From the NCBI RefSeq assembly GCF_902506095.1, contig NZ_LR733293.1, forward strand, positions 1,607,060 to 1,671,059: DNA of 64,000 nt, written 5' to 3'. Source of the DNA: Arthrobacter sp. 9AX (GTDB lineage Bacteria; Actinomycetota; Actinomycetes; Actinomycetales; Micrococcaceae). Under the pieces are notes generated by a model. It was not told the origin of the DNA, did no database searches, and was given only the letters and a program-made list of their open reading frames with translations. Made by a program: the position numbers and the translations under genes. Below are positions 8,996 through 18,600 of this stretch, one piece after another. The stretch's first letter is position 1, and the number at the start of each line of letters is the position of its first letter.

Positions 8996-9883
8996 ATGAC
9001 TTTGAGCAATGAGGCTTTGGGCTCCCCGGCAAGCCCCTACCGGGCCGGCGGTTCGCTCCGCGGGCGGACCATCCTGATCTCCGGTGGAAGCCGCGGAATC
9101 GGGCTCGCCATCGCGGTCCGCGCCGCGCAGGACGGAGCCAACATCGTGCTGATGGCCAAGACCGGCGAGCCGCATCCCAAGCTTGCAGGCACGGTGTACA
9201 CCGCCGCGGAAGAGCTCGTGGCGGCGGGGGGCCAGGCACTGCCTCTGGTGGGGGACGTCAGGAGCGATGACGACGTGGCCCGCGCCGTGGCAGCGGCCGT
9301 GGACCGCTTTGGAGGCATCGACGTCGTTATCAACAATGCCTCAGCCATTGACCTGTCCCGCACAGATGCCGTGGACATGAAGCGGTACGACCTCATGCAG
9401 GACATCAATGTCCGCGGGACCTTCCTGCTGTCAAAACTGGCACTTCCCGCGCTGCGGGCCTCTGCGGCCGGGCAGATCCTGACCCTCTCCCCGCCGCTGA
9501 ACCTCGACCCGCACTGGGCCGGGAAGCACCTGGCCTACACCATGGCCAAGTACGGGATGAGCCTGACCACGCTGGGGCTCGCGCAAGAGCTGAAGCAGGA
9601 CGGGATCCGGGTCAACTCGCTGTGGCCCTGCACCCTGATCGACACCGCAGCCATCCGGAACATGCCGCACGGAGAGCAGATGGTGCAGGCGGCACGCGGG
9701 CCACGCATCATGGCCGATGCCGCCCACGCCGTCCTCACCGGCGCCAACCTTGCGGCCGGCGGCGCGGCCAGCGGCAACTTCTACACCGACGAGGAAGTCC
9801 TGGCGGCGGCCGGTGTAACGGACTTCCGTCCCTACAGCCTGGGGGCGCCCGAAGACCGGCTTGTCCCGGACATCTTCCTTTAG
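8996..9883 (+). CDS. SDR-family NAD(P)-dependent oxidoreductase, HSDL2/AtuB-like
   Basis: A 295-residue short-chain dehydrogenase. The dinucleotide motif SGGSRGIGLAIA lies at about residues 31-42, with VINNASAI and the catalytic YTMAK at about residue 180. The signature AKTGEPHPKLAGTVYTAAEE and TLSPPLNLDP are typical of the HSDL2/citronellol-dehydrogenase-like branch, which is often linked to fatty-acid or terpenoid oxidation. The substrate is therefore probably a lipid-like alcohol or hydroxyacyl compound, but this is inference. It sits between the acyl-CoA carboxylase genes and birA. No Shine-Dalgarno sequence is present; the start follows a -10-like hexamer. Confidence 0.9.
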   Translation: MTLSNEALGSPASPYRAGGSLRGRTILISGGSRGIGLAIAVRAAQDGANIVLMAKTGEPHPKLAGTVYTAAEELVAAGGQALPLVGDVRSDDDVARAVAAAVDRFGGIDVVINNASAIDLSRTDAVDMKRYDLMQDINVRGTFLLSKLALPALRASAAGQILTLSPPLNLDPHWAGKHLAYTMAKYGMSLTTLGLAQELKQDGIRVNSLWPCTLIDTAAIRNMPHGEQMVQAARGPRIMADAAHAVLTGANLAAGGAASGNFYTDEEVLAAAGVTDFRPYSLGAPEDRLVPDIFL

Positions 9884-9920
9884 GCCGGGCGCCGGCTCGG
9901 ACCGGCAGGCGTCGGCTCTG

Positions 9921-9932
9921 TAGGATTTAGCT
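9921..9932 (+). promoter_or_regulatory. Predicted -10 hexamer of birA (leaderless)
   Basis: TAGGAT at 9921-9926, preceded directly by TG (extended -10 like), then six bases, then the birA ATG at 9933. No ribosome-binding sequence lies between. Confidence 0.55.
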
Positions 9933-10841
9933 ATGGATGACGCACACACCCCCGGTACGCCCCTGAGCCGGAGTGACCTGGCGGATGAGCTCTTCCTTTC
10001 CGCCACCGGCATCCCGCGGCTCGACGTAGTGGATTCCACCGGTTCCACCAATGCCGACCTCCTGCGCTCAGCCACCGTGGAGCCGGCGGCGTGGCCTGAC
10101 TTGTCCGTGCTCACCGCGGAGTACCAGACTGCTGCACGGGGACGGCTTGACAGGCACTGGGAAGCCCCGCCGCTGAGCGCCATCTCGGTATCGGTTGTCC
10201 TTCGCCCGGCCAACGCCGAGGGCAGGCCGCTGCCCACGCACAGCTACTCCTGGCTGTCGCTGATCGCGGCACTGGCACTGCGCGAAACCCTGCTCGGAAC
10301 AGCGGGCATCCCCGCCGAACTGAAATGGCCCAACGACGTCCTGGTCCGGGGCAGGAAGATCGCCGGCATCCTGGCGCAGCTGGGCCCCATGGTGGACGGC
10401 TCCGTGCCGCCCGTCATCCTGGGCACCGGCCTGAACGTCACCCTCACCGCCGGCGAACTCCCTGTTCCCACCGCCACCTCGGTAGTGCTGGAGGGCGCCC
10501 GGACGGCGGACCGGACAGTGCTCCTGAAGAGCTATCTTTCACACTTTTCCGTGCTGTACCGCAGCTTCTGCAATGCCGACGGCGACCCGGCGGCAGGGAT
10601 GGCGGGCGGGGCGTCACTGCACAAGCGGGTTGAGGCAGTGATGGCCACCTTGGGCAAGCAGGTGCGGGCCCAGCTCCCGGGGGACCACGAGATCATCGGC
10701 CACGCTTCGCGGCTGGACGAGTACGGTTCGCTGCTGGTGGTGGACAAGGACGCGCGCGAGCACGTGGTCACCGCCGGGGACGTAGTGCACCTGCGGCCGT
10801 GGACTTCCCCTGACGCTTCCGGTCAAGGCGGTTATGCGTAA
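9933..10841 (+). CDS. birA: Biotin--[acetyl-CoA-carboxylase] ligase
   Basis: A 302-residue biotin protein ligase, which activates biotin with ATP and attaches it to the carrier domain of carboxylases. Motifs present: STGSTNADLL near residue 30, ARGRLDRHWEAPP (the biotinyl-AMP loop), LKWPNDVLVRGRKIAGIL (KWPND motif, about residues 130-147) and a small C-terminal beta-barrel domain. There is no N-terminal DNA-binding domain, so it is a monofunctional (group I) ligase and not a biotin-operon repressor. It is placed next to accDE, whose alpha partner is a natural substrate. Its 3' end overlaps the next gene by 8 bp, which suggests coupled translation. Confidence 0.95.
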   Translation: MDDAHTPGTPLSRSDLADELFLSATGIPRLDVVDSTGSTNADLLRSATVEPAAWPDLSVLTAEYQTAARGRLDRHWEAPPLSAISVSVVLRPANAEGRPLPTHSYSWLSLIAALALRETLLGTAGIPAELKWPNDVLVRGRKIAGILAQLGPMVDGSVPPVILGTGLNVTLTAGELPVPTATSVVLEGARTADRTVLLKSYLSHFSVLYRSFCNADGDPAAGMAGGASLHKRVEAVMATLGKQVRAQLPGDHEIIGHASRLDEYGSLLVVDKDAREHVVTAGDVVHLRPWTSPDASGQGGYA

Positions 10842-11433
10842 AGACCTCCTGCCGGGCGAGCAGGTCATTGTGACCACCCGCCCGCAGCCGCGGCAGCTTG
10901 CCGGCGCCGCGGTTGCGTTTGTCCTCGCGCCGGCGGTGGCCGCCTTTTGTTCCGCCTGGGTGATCCGCGGCGGGGCAGCGCGGGCCATCCCTGCGCTTTC
11001 GGGCCGCTGGACTCCGTGGCTGGTGGGCGGCTGCGTCCTTGCGGCCGCCGCGGTGTGGCTGGGCTTCTGCCTGCCCCGGCTGCTGCGGTGGCAGGGCACC
11101 CGGTACACCCTCACCAGCAGGAGGCTGGTGGCCAGGTCCGGGATGTGGAAGCGGAGCGACCGGCAGGTGAACCTGGCGTCGGTGCGCAACCTCACTGTCC
11201 ATGAATCGGTCCTGCAACGCCTCTTCCGCTCCGGGAATATATCCTTGGAAACCGGATACCAGTCGATGGTGACCTTCCCGGACGTGCCGGAGGTGGCCAG
11301 GTTCCGGGACTTCATCCTCGACGCCATCGAGGACCTGCCGGACGAGCAGGATGACCAGCCGGACGGGCCAACGGATTACCCCGCCGGAGCTATGCCGTGG
11401 GAAAAGAGAGAAGGTGGACGGGATGACCGATGA
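10834..11433 (+). CDS. PH-domain (DUF304-type) membrane protein
   Basis: A 199-residue protein with two hydrophobic helices (about residues 24-50 and 60-85) and a bacterial PH domain (bPH2/DUF304-like). The domain shows YTLTSRRLVARSGMWKRSDR, then VNLASVRNLTVHESVLQRLF and GNISLETG. Such proteins are membrane-bound and of unknown function. The ATG lies inside birA (8-bp overlap), and the 3' end overlaps the cyclase gene by 11 bp, so birA, this gene and the cyclase form one translationally coupled operon. Confidence 0.85.
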   Translation: MRKDLLPGEQVIVTTRPQPRQLAGAAVAFVLAPAVAAFCSAWVIRGGAARAIPALSGRWTPWLVGGCVLAAAAVWLGFCLPRLLRWQGTRYTLTSRRLVARSGMWKRSDRQVNLASVRNLTVHESVLQRLFRSGNISLETGYQSMVTFPDVPEVARFRDFILDAIEDLPDEQDDQPDGPTDYPAGAMPWEKREGGRDDR

Positions 11434-12547
11434 GGACCAGCAGGAACACGTCGGGTCCCTCGCGCCCGCACCGTCGTCGGACGGCCACCCCGCCACCGGC
11501 ACAATGTCCGCCGAACGGCTTGCCATGAAAGCACTGGAGACCCGGCTGCTGGGCGGGGAACGAAAGCTCCGCCGTCGTGAAGTGGCGGCAGGCGCAGGCC
11601 TGTCCCTGCTGTCGGCGCGCAAATTGTGGCGTGCCCTGGGTTTCCCCAACTTCGGCGACGAGGACGTTGCCTTCACCGAGCGGGACCAGGAAGCCCTGTC
11701 CACCGTGGTGGACCTGGTGCGGTCCGGCAAGCTGACCGAAGAAGCAGCCATCTCCGTCACGCGTGCCATCGGCCAGATGACGGACCGCATGGTTGTCTGG
11801 CAGATCGAGGCCCTGGTGGAAGACATGGTGCACGAGCAGGGCGTAACCGACGCCGTAGCCCGCAAGCGCCTGGTCAAGGAACTTCCCGGCCTGGTGGATC
11901 CGCTCGAGAAAATCCTGGTCTACTCCTGGCGCCGGCAGCTCAACGCGGGCATCCAACGGTTGGCCGTCCGGGCCGAAGCCGGCCTGCAGGCAAGCGAGGA
12001 AGGCCGGGACGGCGACGAGGATGACGCCCCGCTGCCGCTGGCACGCGCCGTCGGCTTTGCGGACCTGGTCTCCTACACCAGCCTCTCCCGGCGGATGAAC
12101 GAAAAGACACTCGCCCGCCTGGTGCAGCGCTTTGAGAACAAGTGCGCGGAGATCATCTCCGTGGGCGGCGGCCGGCTGGTGAAAACCGTCGGCGACGAAG
12201 TGCTCTACATTGCCGAAACGCCTGCCGCCGGCGCCGAAATCTCGCTCGCGCTGGCCCAGGCGTTCACCGAGGACGAGATCCTGCCCGAAGCCAGGGTGGC
12301 TATGGTGTGGGGCCGGATCCTGTCCAGGCTCGGGGACATCTACGGACCTACAGTCAACCTGGCGGCGCGGCTCACGACGCTGGCGGATCCGGGGACCGTC
12401 CTGGTGGACTCCATGACGGCCTCGGCGCTGGAGCACGACGAACGCTTCGTGCTGGTGCCCCAGCCGCCGGAAAACGTCCGCGGCTTCGGCGAAATCCGCC
12501 CCGTCCGGCTGGCCCGGGGGCGCGGCAAGGGACTCGTCCTGGACTGA
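11423..12547 (+). CDS. Class III adenylate cyclase with Rv1264-like regulatory domain
   Basis: A 374-residue protein. The ATG at 11423 is chosen for the AGAAGG sequence upstream and because it begins at the tail of the PH gene. Residues 30-175 form a helical N-terminal domain (SLLSARKLWRALGFPNFGDE and KLTEEAAISVTRAIGQMTDR) like the autoinhibitory, pH-responsive region of Mycobacterium tuberculosis Rv1264. The C-terminal catalytic domain (about 205-370) keeps the metal-binding Asp in VGFADLVSYT, the Lys and Asp of VKTVGDEVLY, and the Asn/Arg pair in GPTVNLAARL. It should therefore convert ATP to cAMP and act in the cytoplasm. The pH response is inferred from the family only. Confidence 0.92.
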   Translation: MTDEDQQEHVGSLAPAPSSDGHPATGTMSAERLAMKALETRLLGGERKLRRREVAAGAGLSLLSARKLWRALGFPNFGDEDVAFTERDQEALSTVVDLVRSGKLTEEAAISVTRAIGQMTDRMVVWQIEALVEDMVHEQGVTDAVARKRLVKELPGLVDPLEKILVYSWRRQLNAGIQRLAVRAEAGLQASEEGRDGDEDDAPLPLARAVGFADLVSYTSLSRRMNEKTLARLVQRFENKCAEIISVGGGRLVKTVGDEVLYIAETPAAGAEISLALAQAFTEDEILPEARVAMVWGRILSRLGDIYGPTVNLAARLTTLADPGTVLVDSMTASALEHDERFVLVPQPPENVRGFGEIRPVRLARGRGKGLVLD

Positions 12548-12602
12548 TTCCGCTGCCTGAAAAGGCAAGCAACGGTTTTATCCATTTGATGGCGAATGCC
12601 GA

Positions 12603-12608
12603 TATAGT
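12603..12608 (+). promoter_or_regulatory. Possible -10 hexamer upstream of the first giant Ig/Fn3 gene
   Basis: TATAGT lies 70 bp upstream of the GTG start, in the 131-bp gap after the cyclase gene. No convincing -35 is seen. A GGGGGAA ribosome-binding sequence precedes the GTG. It would be the promoter of the whole 30-kb cluster if real. Confidence 0.3.
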
Positions 12609-12678
12609 CGGACTACGCGCCCGGCCGCCGCATGCCGGACACCGGTTCAGCCGGAGCCTTACTGGGGGAAACAACACC

Positions 12679-15600
12679 GTGAAACTTCGCACACCTGCGC
12701 GCTCAAACAGGCCGGGAGCACCCGAATCGCGGCGCCTTATCAGTGGCGCCGCGTTTGGTGCTGTTGTTGCTGTGGTGGTGGCGGGTGCGGTGTTGTATCC
12801 GGGGTTTAAGACCACTGAGGTGGAGTTGAACGACGGTGGTGTGTGGGTGGTGTCGAAGTCCAAGAACGCGGTCGGCAGGTTGAATTACCCGTCCCGTGTC
12901 CTGGACGGTGCGGTGACGCCGGCGTCGACTACGTTTGAGATCCTGCAGGATGCGGGGGAGGTGTTTGTTGATGATGAGTCTGGTTCGACGTTGAATCAGG
13001 TGTCGCCAGCGAATATGCGTTTGGGTGGGGATAAGCGGTTGCCGGGGGCTGCGGATGTGAGTTTTGGTTCGTCGGTGATTTCGGTGACGGATGCGGCGTC
13101 GGGCAAGGTGTGGGCGGTGTCGCCGTCGACGGTGAATGGTTTTGATGAGGAAGCGTCGGAGCCGGTGTTGGTGGGGTCGGAGGGTACGGTGTCCGCGGTG
13201 GGCGCTGATGACCGGATTTATTCGGCGGATCCGAAGTCTGGTGTGGTGTCGGTGACCGGGGTGGATGCCAATGGTGCGGTGGTGTCGTCGGAGTCTGAGA
13301 CGTGGTCTGGGTTGAAGGGTTCGGGGGACCTGCAGGTCACGGTGGTGGGGGACAGGCCTGTCGTCCTGGATGCGGCGGCGGGGAAGTTGTTCCTTCCTGG
13401 CGGCAAGCGGCTGCAGTTGGATAATGCGCGGGATGCGAAGTTGCAGCAGACCGGTCCGGGCAGCGGCTTCGTGGCGATCGCCACGCAGAAGGCGTTGTTG
13501 AAGCAGCCGTTGGATGGTGCGACGGCGACGACGGTGACGTTTGATGGTGAGGGTGTGCCGGCGGCGCCGGTGCAGTTGGGCGGGTGTGTGCATGCGGCGT
13601 GGTCGGGGGCGAACAAGTATGTCCGGGATTGTGTGAATGATGCTGATGACAAGAATGTGGATGTGCCGAAGGCGAGTGCGTCGCCGTCGTATGTGTTCCG
13701 GGTGAACCGGGACCTGGTGGTCCTCAATGATGTGAATTCCGGGAATGTGTGGCTGGTCAACCAGAACATGCAGCTGGTCAACAACTGGGACGACGTCATC
13801 CCGCCGCAGCAGACTTCGGACGACGCCGACAAGGACTCCGCGGACGAGGTACGGCAGACCGTCCTGCCGGACCGCACCAAACCCAACAGCGCACCGGTGG
13901 CCAACCCGGACACCTTCGGCGTGCGCGCCGGAAAGACCACCATCCTGCCTGTGCTGGACAACGACTCCGATCCCGACGGCGACATCCTGACCGTCCGAAC
14001 GCCGGACCCGCTGCAGTCAGGCGTCGTCTCACCCATCTACGGCGCCACCGGCTACCAGGTCAGCGTCGGCGCTGACAAGACCGGCACGGAGGGGTTCAAG
14101 TACACGGTGGACGACGGCCGGGGCCTCTCCGCATCCGCCGACGCCACGCTGAACATCATCCCGCCAGGGGAGAACTCCGCCCCGCGGCAGAAGCCCAACC
14201 GGAATACCACGCTGGTGGTGCAGGCAGGCAAAGTGGTCAGCCAGAACATCCTTCCCGACTGGATCGATCCCGACGGCGACGACCTCTTTGTGGTGGGCGC
14301 GTCCAGCAGCGACCCCCGCGACCAGGTCAAGGTCCGTCCCGACGGGCTGCTCAGCTACCAGGACTCCGGGTCGGAAGCCGCACGCAAGACCGTCACTGTC
14401 ACCGTTTCGGACGGCCGTGACACCACGGAGGGCAAGGTCACGGTCGACGTTCGGCCCGCAGGGGCCCTCCCGCCGATTGCCAACGCCGACCACTTGGTGG
14501 CCGTCGCCGGGGTGGACACGGTGATCGCCCCGCTGAAGAACGATGCGGACCCGCAGGGCGGCGCGCTGCGGCTGGCCCAGGTCACCCCGGACGGCAACTC
14601 CACCGCCGTGATGGGCGCGGACCAGCAGACGTTTACGTTCAACTCCACCGCCGAGGGCGCCCACTACGTCACCTACCTGGTGACCAACGGACCCGCCAGC
14701 GCCCAGCAGCTGGTGCGCGTGGACGTTGTGCCCGGCGGCGGGGACGCCGCCCCCGTGGCGGTCCGGGACACCGCCCTGCTGCCCAGCGGTGGCAGCGTGC
14801 TGGTGGACGTCCTGGGCAACGACTCGGACCCCTCCGGCGGGGTGCTGGTGGTCCAGTCGGTGACAGCCGCGGACGGGCTGCCGCTCAGCGTCGCGGTCCT
14901 GGACCACTCCGTAGTGCGTATTACCGACCTCCGGGCCCAGGGCCAGCTCACCGTCCGGTACACCATCTCCAACGGCAAGTCCTCCGCCACCGGCGAGATT
15001 TCCGTGCTGGTGGTCCCCGCCCCCGCAAAGCTGCAGGCCCCCCAGGCCAAACCCGACGAAGCCACCGTCCGCGCCGGGGACGTCGTCACCATCCCCGTGC
15101 TGGATAACGACACCGACCCCAACGGCGGGAAGCTCACCCTGGAACCTGTGCTGGCACAGGCACCGGACGCCGCGGACGGCCGCATCTTCACCTCGGGGCA
15201 ATCCGTCCGTTTTATCGCCGGCGACGTGCCCAAAACGGTGTACGCCATCTATAAGGTCACCAACGAGTCCGGGCAGTCCGACTCCCAGCAGGTGACCATC
15301 CGGATCCGGGCCCGGGAGGACCAACTCAATACCCGGCCCGAACCCCGGAACCTGACGGCGCGCGTCGTGGCAGGCATGACAGTCCGCATTCCCGTGCCGT
15401 TGGACGGCGTGGACACCGATGGCGATTCCGTCCGGCTGACCGGCGTGGACAAAGCCCCGGCAATGGGAACGGCGGTGGTCAAGGACGGCTACCTCGAATT
15501 CACCGCCGCGGGCAACGCCGCCGGCACCGACACCTTCACCTACAGGGCGCGGGACCGCATCGGCGCCGAGAACACGGGCACGGTCATCGTTGGCATCGCA

Positions 15601-18600
15601 CCGCAGGAGACCAACAACCAGAAACCGATCGCCATCGACGACGCCGTGGACGTCCGCCCCGGCCGGAAGATCGCCGTCGACGCACTCACCAACGACTCGG
15701 ACCCGGACGGTGACCCGATCAGCCTGGTATCCAACGGCTTCGAGGCCCGCCCCGAGCTGGCCGTCGAAGCAGCTGAGGGCGGCAAGGTATTGCTTTCGGC
15801 GCCTGCCGCCGCGGGCAACGAAAGCGTCAGCTACAAGATCCAGGATGACAAAAAAAACCAGGCCGGCGCCGTGATCCGCGTCCGGGTCAGCCCTGACGCC
15901 GCGTTGAAGATTCCGCTCGCGAAGGATGACGTGGTCACCCAGGCGGAGACGCTGGGCAAGTCCGCGGTGGACGTCCCGGTGCTGAAGAACGACGCCGATC
16001 CTGACGGCGTCGCTGCAGAGCTGAAGATCAGCCTGCCTGACGGCAACCCCAACGCCCGCGTGACCGGGGACGGCACCGTGCAGGTCACGCTCGCGCCGGA
16101 GGACCAACTGGTGCCCTGCACCGTCACCGACGTTGACGGCCAGAGCGCCACGGCGGTCATCTGGGTGCCTGGCCAGGGTGAACAGCACCCCACCCTGGCA
16201 AGGACCGACGTCGTCGAGGTGATGTCCGGCAAGGAGGTCACGCTTGACCTGGCCGAATTTGTTCGGGTCCGCGACGGACGAACGCCCCGGATCACCCAGG
16301 TGGACAAGGTCCGCGTCCAGGGTGCCGCGCCGGAGAACGTGGTGGCCGGGAACGGCAACGCCCTGCGCTACGCCGCCCGCACGGACTATGTGGGCCCGGG
16401 CTCGGTCACCTTCGAGGTAACCGACGGGACGGGACCGGACGATCCCGCCGGCCTCAAGTCCACCCTCAGCATTATCACCAAGGTCATCCCCGACCCCAAC
16501 GCCAACCATCCGCCCACCTTCAGCGGCGCCACCCTGGACGTTCCCAAGGGCGAATCCGCCACCTTGGAGCTGGGAAACCTCGCCAAGGACGTTGACTCCG
16601 GCGACCAGGAAAAGCTCAGGTTCGAACTGGACGGCGCCCTGCCCGAGGGCTTCACGGCCACCGTGGACGACGCCACCCTTAAGGTCACCCCCGGATCCGG
16701 CAAGGACGCGGGCTGGAAGGGAAGCATCCCGCTCAAAGTCACCGACGGCCGCTCCGAGCCGGTCCATGCCACCGTTACCGCCACGGTGGTTGCCTCCAGC
16801 CGGCCGTTGCCCGTGGCCAACGAGGACGTCCTCGACAAAGCCAACGCCGGTGCCTCCGAGACCATCAACGTGCTGGGGAACGACTTCAACCCGTTCCCGG
16901 AGACCCCGCTGCGGATCACCTCGGCGACGGTGGAAACCGGCTCCGCCGCCGGGCAGCCCACCGTCTCGGGCGACTCCATCACCGTCACCCCGGCCAGCGG
17001 TTCCAAGGGCGTTATGGTGGTGCGCTACACCGTGATGGACAAGACCGGGGACGTCTCGCGGCAGACCGACGGCCGGATCCGCATCACCGTCCGGGACAGG
17101 CCGGACGCTCCTTCCGCGCCCACGGCAACGGACGTCCGGAGCCGGACCGCCGTGCTGAAGTGGACCCCGCCGTCGGACAACGGCGCCGTCATCACCAAGT
17201 ACACCGTGCGCTCCGGCAACGGCTTCAGCCAGGACTGCCCCACCACCACGTGCACGCTGACCGGCCTGACCAACGACGTCGAGTACGTCTTCACCGTCAC
17301 CGCCACCAATGAAGTCCGTGAATCCGATCCGTCGCCGGTCTCCAACGAAATCCGGCCGGATGAAAAACCGTCGCCCCCGGAGGCCCCCACCGTCAAGGCC
17401 GGTGACAGGAACATGGAGATCACCTGGCCGGCGGCCAGGACCGAGGGCTCAGCGGTAAAGGCCTACAACCTGGAAATCTCCCCGCCGCCGGCCAGCGGAA
17501 TTGCCATCAAGAACGGCGTGACCGGACTCAGCTACAACTGGCCCGGGCTGACCAACGGCGTGCGCTACAAAGTGCGCGCCCAGGCCGTCAACGAGCTCGG
17601 CCCGTCCGACTGGGGTCAGTACTCAGCCGAGGACAACCCGGCCGGCGTCCCGGCTGCTCCGGCGGCCCCCACGTCATCGGTGGCATCTTCGGTAGGTACC
17701 TCCAACCAGCTCAAGGTTGACTGGAACGAGCCGAACACCAACGGCGACGCCATCCGGAACTACTACGTCACCATGAGCGGCGGCGGCGGAGCAGCCCAGA
17801 CCCAGGTGGTGGCCGGTACCGTCCGGACCGCCAACTTCACCGCCAACAACTCCGAGGCGTCCTACACCTTCACCGTGCAGGCCGAAAACAAGGCCGGCAA
17901 GGGTGCCGTCAGCGCCGCGTCGGCTCCGCGGCGTGCCACAGGCAAGCTCGGCCAGGTGACGGGCGTGTCCGCAACCGAAGCCGACACCGGAGGTGCCGGG
18001 CGTTCCGTGACCATCAACTTCCGGGAGCTCACCGCTGCCGAACGGAACGGTTCATCATCCGCCGAGGTCAGTTACACCTACCGCGCCAGCACGGGCCAGA
18101 CCGGGCCCATCAGGCCCGGGCAAACAGTGGGCGGCTTCGTGAACGGCAACAGCACGGCCATCACGGTGGTAGCCAATTCCTCGGTGGCCCCGAGCTCCGA
18201 CGCCAGTGCTCCGGCAACCGCGAACCCGTACGGATCGCCCGGAACGCCTTCGGCCTCGGGACAGAACGGGGCGGAGAACCAGAAAAGCCTCAGCTTCAGC
18301 TGGAATTCGCCTTCCACCTCGACCAACGATGTGGCGTACACCCAGATCAAGATCGACGCCGGGGGCTGGGAGCGGGTGGCCGCCTCCGGCAGCCGCACGG
18401 TCAACACCGGTGGTTTCAGTGAACCGCATACGATCCAGGCCCAGACCGTCAACTCCCGCGGTACGGGTGGCCCGGTGGCATCCGCATCCGCACAATCCGG
18501 CGCGCAGAAGACGCGGTGGACCACGCGGCTGAATTCCGGCATGTACCGCAGCTGCACAGACCTGCCCGGCGCCACCTCCTACGACAACAGCCAGCCGGGG

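Noticed and set aside
10834..11433. Start at an internal ATG/GTG to remove the birA overlap
   Set aside because: The 8-bp overlap is typical of coupled genes, and a later start would cut into the first membrane helix.
12142..12678. In-frame 5' extension of giant gene A
   Set aside because: It lies mainly inside the adenylate cyclase gene in another frame. The GTG at 12679 has a ribosome-binding site and gives an N-terminus parallel to that of protein B.
14029..16767. A 912-codon open frame on the minus strand under giant gene A (and a similar 828-codon one at 18736-21222)
   Set aside because: Long antisense frames are expected opposite high-GC genes with C/G-ending codons. The translations are low-complexity (His/Arg/Gly-rich) and carry no domain, while the plus strand encodes clear Ig-like repeats.
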